The notes beneath the pieces are model-generated. The model saw only the letters and a list, made by a program, of their open reading frames with translations, was not told the DNA's origin and ran no database searches. A program made the translations under genes and the position numbers. From Paracoccaceae bacterium (lineage in GTDB: Bacteria; Pseudomonadota; Alphaproteobacteria; Rhodobacterales; Rhodobacteraceae): DNA of 5,068 nt. The stretch is taken from contig SLPP01000282.1 of NCBI GenBank assembly GCA_007131945.1, forward strand, positions 1 through 5,068, written 5' to 3'. This document shows positions 1 through 4,812 of the stretch, piece after piece (position 1 is the first letter of the stretch; the number at the start of each line of letters is the position of its first letter).

Positions 1-151
1 CCGGCGCGTCATGGTCGAAGGCCAGATGGTCATGCCCGCCGATCACCAGCGTGCCCGCGGGCAGGTCGGGCAGGATCGCCCGATCCGGCGTCACGCCCGC
101 ACCCCCGTAGTGATCGCCTGTTACGGTCCGGCGGTGCGCAGCGTCGTGCAT
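1..151 (-). CDS. Unrecognised protein, N-terminal 50 residues (runs off left edge)
   Basis: Partial gene read leftwards from an ATG at 151. The first residues are MHDAAHRRTVTGDHYGGAG, followed by a stretch containing DRAILPDLPAGTLVIGGHDH and then LAFDHDAP at the edge. I do not recognise the family. The GGHDH string resembles part of metallophosphoesterase motifs, but it falls near residue 40 of an N-terminus where those motifs would not normally sit alone, so no function is assigned. Reasons to believe it is coding: third codon positions are mostly G or C, there is no stop across 50 codons, and an in-frame TGA two codons before the ATG makes this the earliest possible ATG. Upstream lies GAGGA, about 12 nt from the ATG, which is rather far for a ribosome-binding site. 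It is divergent from the cupin gene with 97 nt between the two starts. Confidence 0.5.
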   Translation of the reverse strand, partial: MHDAAHRRTVTGDHYGGAGVTPDRAILPDLPAGTLVIGGHDHLAFDHDAP

Positions 152-248
152 TCTTCAACAAATCCTCACGAAATCTCTCGAGCTCCCCCAAGCGGATCTG
201 GTGGCAATCGTCGAGGATGGGACTCGTTTCCAACAAGGGAGAAGCACG
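152..248. promoter_or_regulatory. Divergent intergenic region between the partial gene and the cupin gene
   Basis: These 97 nt separate two oppositely directed start codons, so promoters for both genes should lie here or overlap here. The stretch 155-180 is more AT-rich than its surroundings. I see no convincing -35/-10 pair and no clear operator dyad. The only well-defined signal is the cupin ribosome-binding site, GGGAGAA at 237-243. Confidence 0.35.
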
Positions 249-743
249 ATGACCAAGTTCGCGATTATTCCTGATCCGCGCCGTGCGGCGCTGGTCGCCA
301 CTGTGCTGACGATTGGTGGCGCTGCTGCTGCCGCCGACCTGCCCTATCACGGCGACGGGCACGTTATGGTGACACCCGACGAGCTTGAATGGGGCGACAT
401 CGCCTCGATGGCGGCGCCGGCGCAGATTGCGGTGATCGAGGGCGATCTGAGCGCTGCGGAGCCCTTCACCTTCCGCCTGCTGCTGCCGGCGGGATACAAG
501 ATCCTGCCGCATGTTCATCCCGAATACGAGCGGGTGACCGTGATCTCCGGCACGCTCCACTTCGCGCATGGCGAGGAGTTCGACCGTGACGCGACCATGG
601 AACTGCCCCAGGGCAGCTTCGCGGTCATGGCGCCCGGCGAACCGATGTTCGGCTATGCCTCTGAGGACACGGTGATTCAGTTGCACGGCACGGGGCCCTG
701 GGGTATCGACTACATTCGCGACGAGGACGATCCTCGCTCCTGA
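249..743 (+). CDS. Secreted cupin-domain protein
   Basis: A 164-residue protein with a predicted Sec signal peptide and one cupin barrel. Residues 1-29 have a basic n-region (RR at 11-12) and an Ala-rich hydrophobic stretch ending AAAAAD, so cleavage near residue 29 and a periplasmic location are likely. The conserved cupin motif 1 is H88-V-H90-P-E-Y-E94 followed by G101-T-L-H, and motif 2 carries H146 in the segment LHGTGPWGIDY. Together H88, H90, E94 and H146 form the usual four-ligand metal site, so a metal-bound cupin is expected. The substrate cannot be read from sequence; cupins range from dioxygenases to sugar-binding and regulatory proteins. The ATG at 249 is chosen over an in-frame ATG at 201 because GGGAGAA lies 5 nt upstream and because it places the signal peptide at the N-terminus. 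It is convergent with ilvE downstream and has no co-directional neighbour. Confidence 0.88.
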   Translation: MTKFAIIPDPRRAALVATVLTIGGAAAAADLPYHGDGHVMVTPDELEWGDIASMAAPAQIAVIEGDLSAAEPFTFRLLLPAGYKILPHVHPEYERVTVISGTLHFAHGEEFDRDATMELPQGSFAVMAPGEPMFGYASEDTVIQLHGTGPWGIDYIRDEDDPRS

Positions 744-822
744 GGCGCGGCAAACCCGAGAACAATCGGAGCGCATCGATGCCCTCGCGCATGGCCGGCG
801 GGGCATGGGACCGTCGCAGTCG

Positions 823-850
823 ATGGTGCATGTGGTGCCCACATCACCAT
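823..850. terminator. Strong stem-loop between convergent genes, possible bidirectional terminator
   Basis: ATGGTG (823-828) pairs with CACCAT (845-850), and ATGTGG (830-835) pairs with CCACAT (839-844) around a TGC loop. Only C829 is bulged, giving a 12-bp stem. It sits between the 3' ends of the cupin and ilvE genes. There is no T-run on either side, so it may be an mRNA 3'-end stabiliser or an operator-like dyad rather than a classical intrinsic terminator. Confidence 0.35.
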
Positions 851-867
851 GGCCTGCGCCCGGTCAT

Positions 868-914
868 GCTTTGCCGTTCGACGCCGGGAAGTGGAACGCC
901 CAAGGCAGCAAAGC
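868..914 (-). other. Interrupted stem-loop downstream of ilvE
   Basis: GCTTTGC (868-874) pairs with GCAAAGC (908-914) and the adjacent CGTTC (875-879) pairs with GAACG (894-898), with a 9-nt internal loop on one side. It lies just past the natural ilvE end, where a 3' structure of its mRNA would be expected. There is no T-run, and the stem is short enough that chance cannot be excluded. Confidence 0.2.
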
Positions 915-947
915 TTCGATGCGGCTATTCGAATGGCTGGTGTCCAG

Positions 948-1007
948 TCAGCTTGAAAGCGCCCAGTCCCAGTAAAGCTCCCGCGCCCTGCGGGTCACCG
1001 GGCCCAC
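948..1007 (-). other. Conserved C-terminal tail of ilvE, stranded behind an in-frame TAG
   Basis: Directly after the TAG at 1008-1010, the same frame continues with VGPVTRRARELYWDWALSS and ends at a TGA (948-950). GPVT-R matches the GPVTKRI motif near the C-terminus of E. coli IlvE, and the rest matches my memory of the usual C-terminal helix in rhodobacterial homologues. The tail is therefore the authentic end of the gene, cut off by one codon. In that family memory the position now TAG is a Gln (CAG), so a single C-to-T change on the coding strand would account for it. With the tail the product would be 286 residues, close to the usual length of about 288. Confidence 0.85.
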
Positions 1008-1808
1008 CTAGTAGTGAGTGTCGTCGAACCGGGTCACCGGGGTCACCTTCATCATGTTGCCGGACAGGAACACCTCGTCGGCTGCACGGAAGTCGTCGAA
1101 GCCCAGCACGGTCTCGTGCACGCGGTAGCCATCTGCGCGAAGGTTGGCGATGTGGCGGGTGCGGGTGATGCCGGCAAGGAACGTGCCATTGGGGACCGGG
1201 GTGAAGACCTCTCCATCGCGGACCATGAAGACGTTGGCGGTCGCGGCCTCGGCCACGTTGCCGAGGGCGTCGGCCACCAGCGCGTTGCCGAAGCCCTTCG
1301 ACCGCGCCTCGACCAGCATCCGGGCGTTGTTCGGGTAGAGGCAGCCCGCCTTGGCGTTGACCACAGCATCCTCCAGCACCGGGCGGCGGTAGCGGGTGGT
1401 GGTCAGCGTGGTGGACGCGTCCGCCAGGGCCATCGGGATCTGCTCGAGGCAGATCGCGAAGCCGGTGGCGCCAGGCTTGGGGGCGACGCCGAGATCGCCG
1501 CCGTCGAGCGCCCAGTACATCGGCCGGATATAGACGGCGGCATCGGGGGCATAGGCCGCAAGCCCGTCCATGATCAGGGCGACCATGTCCTCGGCCGGAA
1601 TGGTGGGCGTGATCATCAGCGCCTCTGCCGAATTGTTGACGCGCTGACAGTGGGCGAGCAGGTCGGGGGCTACACCCTCGAAATACCTCGCCCCGTCGAA
1701 GACGGTGGTGCCGAGCCATGATCCGTGGTCGGCCGCGCGCATGATCATCACGTCGCCGTCGTGCCAGCGGCCGTCGAACCAGGTGCGGATGTTTTCGCCG
1801 GTTGCCAT
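1008..1808 (-). CDS. ilvE: Branched-chain amino acid aminotransferase, truncated by a premature amber codon
   Basis: PLP-dependent fold-type IV aminotransferase, catalysing the last step of Leu/Ile/Val synthesis (2-oxo acid plus glutamate) and the first step of their breakdown, in the cytosol. Landmarks: FDGARYFEG at 37-45, IRPMYWA at 94-100, the PLP Schiff-base lysine K153 in NAKAGCLYPNN, E187 in the segment EAATANVF (equivalent to the Glu that contacts the PLP pyridine nitrogen), GITRTRHI at 213-220 and ADEVFLSG at 243-250. All catalytic elements are present. The reading frame stops after 266 residues at a TAG, although 19 more conserved residues follow in frame. The start at 1808 is preferred because homologues begin at this point and AAGGAA lies 7 nt upstream. 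The frame stays open a further 94 codons upstream through repeat A, but that is not ilvE. Whether the truncated enzyme works is unknown. Confidence 0.88.
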   Translation of the reverse strand: MATGENIRTWFDGRWHDGDVMIMRAADHGSWLGTTVFDGARYFEGVAPDLLAHCQRVNNSAEALMITPTIPAEDMVALIMDGLAAYAPDAAVYIRPMYWALDGGDLGVAPKPGATGFAICLEQIPMALADASTTLTTTRYRRPVLEDAVVNAKAGCLYPNNARMLVEARSKGFGNALVADALGNVAEAATANVFMVRDGEVFTPVPNGTFLAGITRTRHIANLRADGYRVHETVLGFDDFRAADEVFLSGNMMKVTPVTRFDDTHY

Positions 1809-1814
1809 GAGGCG

Positions 1815-2013
1815 TTCCTTCCCGTCGGTTGTTTCGGTTAAATCACCGGCGCGGGGCAGGGTCCAGAGGTCGGTCGCGTCTGGCTGGACCGTGCGCATCG
1901 ACGATGTCCGGCCGACAAACGCGTTCTGTGCGCCTTCGCCATCAACAAGGATACGCGCGGCATCGCTTGGCAGGTTGCCTCTCTGCGGCATATTGAGTCG
2001 GTCGAGACGTCTC
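1815..2013 (-). repeat. 199-bp direct repeat, copy A (upstream of ilvE)
   Basis: Aligns without gaps to 3299-3497 at a constant offset of 1484 nt. I count 21 mismatches in 199 positions, about 89 % identity. The longest identical blocks are 1892-1933 (42 nt) and 1935-1967 (33 nt). Similarity stops abruptly at both ends. The right end is the perfect palindrome GAGACGTCTC (2004-2013). The left end, read on the minus strand, contains GGGAAGGAA and lies 6 nt before the ilvE ATG, so the repeat forms the ilvE 5' leader and carries its ribosome-binding site. No transposase, terminal inverted repeats or target duplication are visible. An open frame crosses it on the minus strand, but coding is unproven. 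Confidence 0.9.
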
Positions 2014-2108
2014 CGAGCCCCAAGCGGTCGTTCCCTGAGGCGCGGCAGCGTTTGCAGAAAGAGCCCAGGGCACGAAACCGTGGACAACACCGCAGTTGCG
2101 CAGGCGAG
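2014..2108. other. Short spacer between repeat A and the GST-like gene
   Basis: No gene, terminator with a T-run or clear promoter is visible in these 95 nt. The minus-strand frame open through repeat A continues to an ATG at 2090, but nothing marks it as a real start. Confidence 0.3.
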
Positions 2109-2798
2109 TCATGTTGCAGAGCCCTCAGGTGGCCTTGGAAGCCGCGGCTTGGAAAACGGGGCATCGCCCAGGCCCTCGGCAAGGGCCGCTGATCGAACAC
2201 TCGGGCGGGTTTCCAGCGACCTGACCAGGTCGTGCAGCGCCGGATGATCGTGCAGGCGCAACCAGCGATAGCCGCCCGCGGGATACAGGGCAGCCCAGCG
2301 CAAAAGCGGGCCGACATAGATGGCAAGCGCCGACGATGACGCGAAAAGCGTGGGATCGGCCCGAACCGCGGCATCGAGTATCGCAAAGTGCGCCGAGAGA
2401 TGCCCAGCCATCGTGGCGTGATGACCGACGATTGATTCCGCGGGCACGTAGCGCTCCGGATAGAACAGGCGGATCAGATCGGCGTGGACGGTATTGGACA
2501 GGAAGAACAGCCACCGCAGGAAAGCGCCCCGCTTGGCATCCCCCGTCGGCGGGCCGAGACCCGCTTCGGGACAGGTGTCGCAGAGCCAGAGAAGGCAGGC
2601 ACCCGTCTCCGACATTGGGCCCCGCGGCGTCAGCAGGGTCGGTATGAGCCCGACAGGATTGAGCGCGAGGTATTCCGGCGACTTCTGAGCCTGAACCGAG
2701 CGGTCCACCAGAACGGTTTCGTAGGGCAGCCCGGCTTCTTCCAGCGCGATGCGAATGACAAGCGAGGCATTGTCGGGAGCGTAATAGAGTCTGAGCAC
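2109..2798 (-). CDS. Glutathione S-transferase-like protein
   Basis: A 229-residue protein with the cytosolic GST layout. The N-terminal thioredoxin-like domain (about 1-78) starts MLRLYYAPDNASLVIRIALE and has the cis-proline motif NPVGLIPTL (P53) and S63-E64-T65 followed by GACLLWL, the element that binds the gamma-glutamyl part of glutathione. The all-helical C-terminal domain follows from about 88 (GAFLRWLFFLSNTVHADL) to 205, with the tail ending PRPPEGSAT. The GTG at 2798 is chosen as start because GGGAGA lies 5 nt before it and GST sequences normally begin two to four residues before LYYAP. ATG codons at 2819 and 2870 add residues outside the fold and lack good ribosome-binding sites. 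The likely role is glutathione conjugation or reduction; the substrate is unknown. It is co-directional with the ParB-like gene but 180 nt away, so co-transcription is uncertain. Confidence 0.85.
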   Translation of the reverse strand: MLRLYYAPDNASLVIRIALEEAGLPYETVLVDRSVQAQKSPEYLALNPVGLIPTLLTPRGPMSETGACLLWLCDTCPEAGLGPPTGDAKRGAFLRWLFFLSNTVHADLIRLFYPERYVPAESIVGHHATMAGHLSAHFAILDAAVRADPTLFASSSALAIYVGPLLRWAALYPAGGYRWLRLHDHPALHDLVRSLETRPSVRSAALAEGLGDAPFSKPRLPRPPEGSAT

Positions 2799-2978
2799 TG
2801 TTGTCTCCCGGTGAACCATCCTGGCATTGGCATCCGACATCTTGCGGAAAAGACTTGCGGAAATCTGCATATCCCACCAGACCAGTTTCTCTCACGTTGC
2901 GAATTACGGTCAGGGGGCGGACCAGCCGCCGGACGAGGCCGCATCGCCTCGCCGGCGTCAAGGGCCGCATTGCGAACG
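2799..2978. other. Intergenic region between the ParB-like and GST-like genes
   Basis: This 180-nt spacer has no gene I can support. A minus-strand CTTGACG around 2955-2961 resembles an alphaproteobacterial -35 element, but I find no good -10 at the right distance. The stretch nearest the GST start (about 2870-2910) is less GC-rich and could hold a promoter. Confidence 0.3.
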
Positions 2979-3227
2979 TCAGTGCTGTCGCGCCTGCACC
3001 AGGTAGCCGCTGATCATCGACTCGCCGAGCGCCTTCATCGCCTCGAGCCGGTGGAGACCTTCGACCAGAACGAAGCGGTCGCCGTCGGCGCGGACCTGGA
3101 TAGGCACGGTCTGGCCGTCTTCCAGAATGCTCTCGGCGATCCGGCCGACCTTGTCCATGTCGAGCGTCTTGGCGCGCTTGACCGGAACATGGATCGCCGC
3201 GATCTGAAAGTCCCTCGGTTTGAGCAT
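2979..3227 (-). CDS. Small stand-alone ParB N-terminal-like domain protein
   Basis: An 82-residue protein matching the N-terminal CTPase/nuclease-like fold of ParB and related proteins. The segment IAAIHVPVKRAKTLDMDKV (9-27) matches the opening strand and helix. IAESILEDGQTVPIQVRADG (30-49) matches the helix and strand with the usual 'I.E.G...PI.VR' pattern, and LVEGLHRLEAMKALGE (54-69) is the GxxRxxA box that lines the nucleotide site. It has no helix-turn-helix and no C-terminal dimer domain, so it is not a chromosome-partition ParB. Such short proteins may regulate or modify other proteins, but no role can be read here. The start at 3227 is preferred over ATG at 3233 because GGAGGAG ends 6 nt upstream of 3227, whereas it abuts the 3233 ATG directly. 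Repeat copy B lies 71 nt upstream. Confidence 0.78.
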   Translation of the reverse strand: MLKPRDFQIAAIHVPVKRAKTLDMDKVGRIAESILEDGQTVPIQVRADGDRFVLVEGLHRLEAMKALGESMISGYLVQARQH

Positions 3228-3298
3228 TCGCATCTCCTCCAGAACATCATCCGCGTGGATGTCGCCACGGCGTCCGTCGCTGCGCACGGCTGCGCGGT

Positions 3299-3497
3299 TT
3301 CCCTCCCGTCGGTGGGCCCGGTTAAAGCATCGGCGCGCGGCAGGGTCCAGAGGTTGGCGGCGTCTGGCTGGACGATGCGCATCGACGATGTCCGGCCGAC
3401 AAACGCGTTCTGTGCGCGTTCGCCATCAACAAGGATACGCGCGGCATCGCTCGGCAGGTTGCCGCTCTCCGGCATATTGAACTGATCGAGACGTCTC
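3299..3497 (-). repeat. 199-bp direct repeat, copy B (upstream of the ParB-like gene)
   Basis: Second copy of the repeat at 1815-2013, in the same orientation and ungapped, with 21 mismatches. It keeps the end palindrome GAGACGTCTC (3488-3497), the internal dyad CATCGACGATG (3380-3390) and, at the other end on the minus strand, a purine-rich GGGAGGGAA. In this copy no start codon follows the purine-rich stretch closely; the ParB-like start is 71 nt further on. The ends match those of copy A, which suggests a discrete unit rather than a random tandem duplication. Confidence 0.9.
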
Positions 3498-3668
3498 AGG
3501 GGATCGATTGCGACGAAGACGGCCCGGCAGAGGCACGTTTCCCAGGCCATCAGTTGATCTTTGGCCGTGATCCGTATCGACCTCGGCCCGGCGCGATCCT
3601 GGGGCGAGTCCTTCCCGGCTTGCGCGGTGCCCTTCGCCGTGGGAGCGCCGCCCGGTCCCTGCAAACGA
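3498..3668. other. Non-coding stretch between repeat B and the terminator
   Basis: About 170 nt. The minus-strand frame that crosses repeat B is open through here up to an ATG at 3664, but there is no recognisable domain or ribosome-binding site. It probably carries the promoter for whatever is transcribed through repeat B, since a terminator stands immediately upstream. I could not identify the promoter elements. Confidence 0.35.
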
Positions 3669-3695
3669 GAAACCCGGCCGCCGGGGCCGGGTTTC
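3669..3695 (-). terminator. Intrinsic terminator of the outer membrane protein gene
   Basis: A perfect 11-bp stem: GAAACCCGGCC (3669-3679) and GGCCGGGTTTC (3685-3695) around a 5-nt loop. It begins 23 nt after the stop codon of the outer membrane protein gene on the minus strand. The 3' arm ends in GGGTTTC and is followed by TCGTTTGC, a weak T-rich tail that is acceptable for GC-rich alphaproteobacteria. It isolates the outer membrane protein gene from repeat B and the ParB-like gene. Confidence 0.8.
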
Positions 3696-3718
3696 GGTCG
3701 GCTCGACGTGCCTGCCGG

Positions 3719-4486
3719 TCAGAAGCGGAAGACGGCGCTGATGCGGGCGAGGTTCACCCGGGTGCGGACGTTGGGGAAATCCGGGCCTTCGGGGAGCCCG
3801 AGCGTGTTGAAGTTGCGCTTGCCGAAGCGGTAGTGTTCCAGGTCGCCGCGGATATGCCACCCGTTCGCCAAGGCGTGCTCGATGCCGACGCCGACCACGA
3901 GGCCACCGACCGACCTGCTCTGGCTGTACGATCCCTCGAAGGGTCCTTCGTCGATCGTGGCGGTGTGGCGCACATTCCCGATCGCGGGACCGGCAGTAAC
4001 GAAGAACAGGGTGCGGTCCTGGGCGACGCCGACGCGGCCGCGCAGCGAGGCGAGGCTGCGCACATCGGTGCGGATGCGACCAATGACTTCCTCGTCTTCA
4101 ATATCGTTGCCACCTTCCACGGCCGTGATCCGGCGGGTGCCGCGCATGCGATGACCCGAAAGATGCGCCTCGACGCCGTAGACGATGTTGTCGTTCTGCC
4201 AGTTGAAGCCGGCAAAGCCGCCGATGCCCCAGCCCGACCCGCTCGGCCAGAAGAAACCCGCACCGGTATCTTCGGGCAGTTCCGCGTCTAGGAAACCGGA
4301 AAGACCCGACTTGTACGACGCCCGGCCATAGGTCAGGCCCAGACCGGCATAGCCACCGGTCCAATCATAGGTGGCCAACGGCGCGGGAGCCGCGACGATC
4401 GGTTCCGTTGGCGCGACCATGCCGCCGGCGGTCGCCATCCCGGCGCTCAGCGCCAGTGCGGAGAGGGAAGTCAGTATCTTGCACAT
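3719..4486 (-). CDS. Outer membrane beta-barrel protein (Omp25/31-like)
   Basis: A 255-residue exported protein. The signal peptide is MCKILTSLSALALSAGMATA with likely cleavage before GG at 21. After a short Pro/Ala-rich linker, YDWTGGYAGLGLTYG (about 40-54) matches the first strand of Omp25/31-type barrels ('W.G.Y.G...G'). Alternating hydrophobic strands follow, such as GWGIGGFAGFNWQ, SLRGRVGVAQ, LFFVTAGPAIG and GLVVGVGIEHAL, and the protein ends ARISAVFRF with the C-terminal phenylalanine recognised by the barrel assembly machinery. An eight-stranded barrel of about this length is typical. It is probably structural, with no substrate predictable. The start at 4486 has GGAGG 7 nt upstream; an in-frame ATG at 4546 would put 20 extra residues before the signal peptide. 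It is followed by its own terminator, so it is likely monocistronic. Confidence 0.87.
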   Translation of the reverse strand: MCKILTSLSALALSAGMATAGGMVAPTEPIVAAPAPLATYDWTGGYAGLGLTYGRASYKSGLSGFLDAELPEDTGAGFFWPSGSGWGIGGFAGFNWQNDNIVYGVEAHLSGHRMRGTRRITAVEGGNDIEDEEVIGRIRTDVRSLASLRGRVGVAQDRTLFFVTAGPAIGNVRHTATIDEGPFEGSYSQSRSVGGLVVGVGIEHALANGWHIRGDLEHYRFGKRNFNTLGLPEGPDFPNVRTRVNLARISAVFRF

Positions 4487-4742
4487 GAAAAAGCCTCCAG
4501 TTCCTGTTTTCCGGATAGATGCAAGTCGGGCAATTGGAAAAGCCAAACCCTGACCTCGGATGATATGCTCCAGTACGGCCTATGCCACTTCGTGCATGAA
4601 ACGTAAACGGGGATGTCCGCGGGAAGCGACGAAACCGGGGGTCTTCCGTTCAAGGTTGCGGCGGCATTTCGGCCAGTGAAACCCTTGATGGAGAAGAGGC
4701 TCCGGCAAACTCAGTAGCGACGCGGGCATTCCCCATTCGCTG

Positions 4743-4756
4743 TTGACCCAGGTCAA
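4743..4756 (+). promoter_or_regulatory. FNR/Dnr/Nnr-type binding site
   Basis: TTGACCCAGGTCAA is a perfect TTGA-N6-TCAA inverted repeat (TTGAC-N4-GTCAA). This is the core recognised by the FNR/CRP superfamily regulators FnrL, Dnr and NnrR, which control oxygen-limited and nitric-oxide-responsive genes in alphaproteobacteria. Its centre is 63 nt before the ATG of the DUF6629-like gene and 41.5 nt before the start site implied by TACCGT at 4779-4784. Which regulator binds cannot be decided from sequence. Confidence 0.55.
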
Positions 4757-4778
4757 GGAGGCGTACTCGTCTAGCCCC

Positions 4779-4784
4779 TACCGT
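4779..4784 (+). promoter_or_regulatory. Candidate -10 element of the DUF6629-like gene
   Basis: TACCGT fits the minimal TAnnnT pattern. If it is the -10, transcription would begin near 4791 and the FNR-type box would be centred at about -41.5, the standard position for class-II activation. The hexamer alone is weak; its value comes from the spacing. Confidence 0.35.
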
Positions 4785-4812
4785 GGCGAGGCGGCATGAG
4801 GAGAGGTGGAAT

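Larger units (their letters stand above)
744..947. other. Convergent intergenic region without a gene
   Basis: About 200 nt lie between the cupin stop and the end of the aminotransferase gene (counting its C-terminal tail to 948). Open frames crossing it are shadows of neighbouring genes. Two stem-loop candidates are present (823-850 and 868-914, listed separately). Neither has a following T-run, so transcription termination of the two converging genes is plausible here but not proven. Confidence 0.5.
4487..4812. promoter_or_regulatory. Divergent intergenic region between the outer membrane protein and DUF6629-like genes
   Basis: A 326-nt region without a supported gene; the short open frames in it lack domains and ribosome-binding sites. 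It must hold the promoters for both divergent genes. On the right it contains the FNR-type box at 4743-4756 and a matching -10-like element, listed separately. On the left, the stretch 4500-4550 is comparatively AT-rich, as expected for the outer membrane protein promoter, but I cannot fix its -35/-10 with confidence. Confidence 0.5.

Noticed and set aside
1..151. Metallophosphoesterase assignment from GGHDH
   Set aside because: The other motifs of that superfamily (DxH, GDxxD, GNH[D/E]) are not in the visible N-terminus in the right order, and five residues are too little evidence.
30..842. A 270-codon minus-strand open frame opposite the cupin gene
   Set aside because: The plus strand here encodes a clear cupin with signal peptide; the minus frame is Arg-rich and featureless, as expected of a shadow.
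1008..1010. TAG as a pyrrolysine codon or a reassigned code
   Set aside because: The position appears to be Gln in homologues, no downstream pyrrolysine element or pyl genes are seen, and one codon cannot support a code change. A point mutation is simpler.
1014..1721. A 235-codon plus-strand open frame opposite ilvE
   Set aside because: It is the complement of a clearly recognisable aminotransferase and has no recognisable domain of its own.
1809..2090. N-terminal extension of ilvE through repeat A (94 more in-frame codons)
   Set aside because: Homologues start at the ATG at 1808, which has its own ribosome-binding site, and the extension is simply the open repeat sequence, also found away from ilvE in copy B.
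2484..3485. A 333-codon plus-strand open frame
   Set aside because: It runs antisense across the GST-like and ParB-like genes and repeat B, with no domain; it is a high-GC shadow frame.
1815..3497. Composite transposon bounded by the two 199-bp repeats
   Set aside because: No transposase or integrase lies inside or beside the repeats, no terminal inverted repeats or target duplications are visible, and the enclosed genes look ordinary for the genome.
3554..4291. A 245-codon plus-strand open frame opposite the outer membrane protein gene
   Set aside because: The minus strand encodes a complete exported beta-barrel with signal peptide, C-terminal Phe and terminator; the plus frame has no features.
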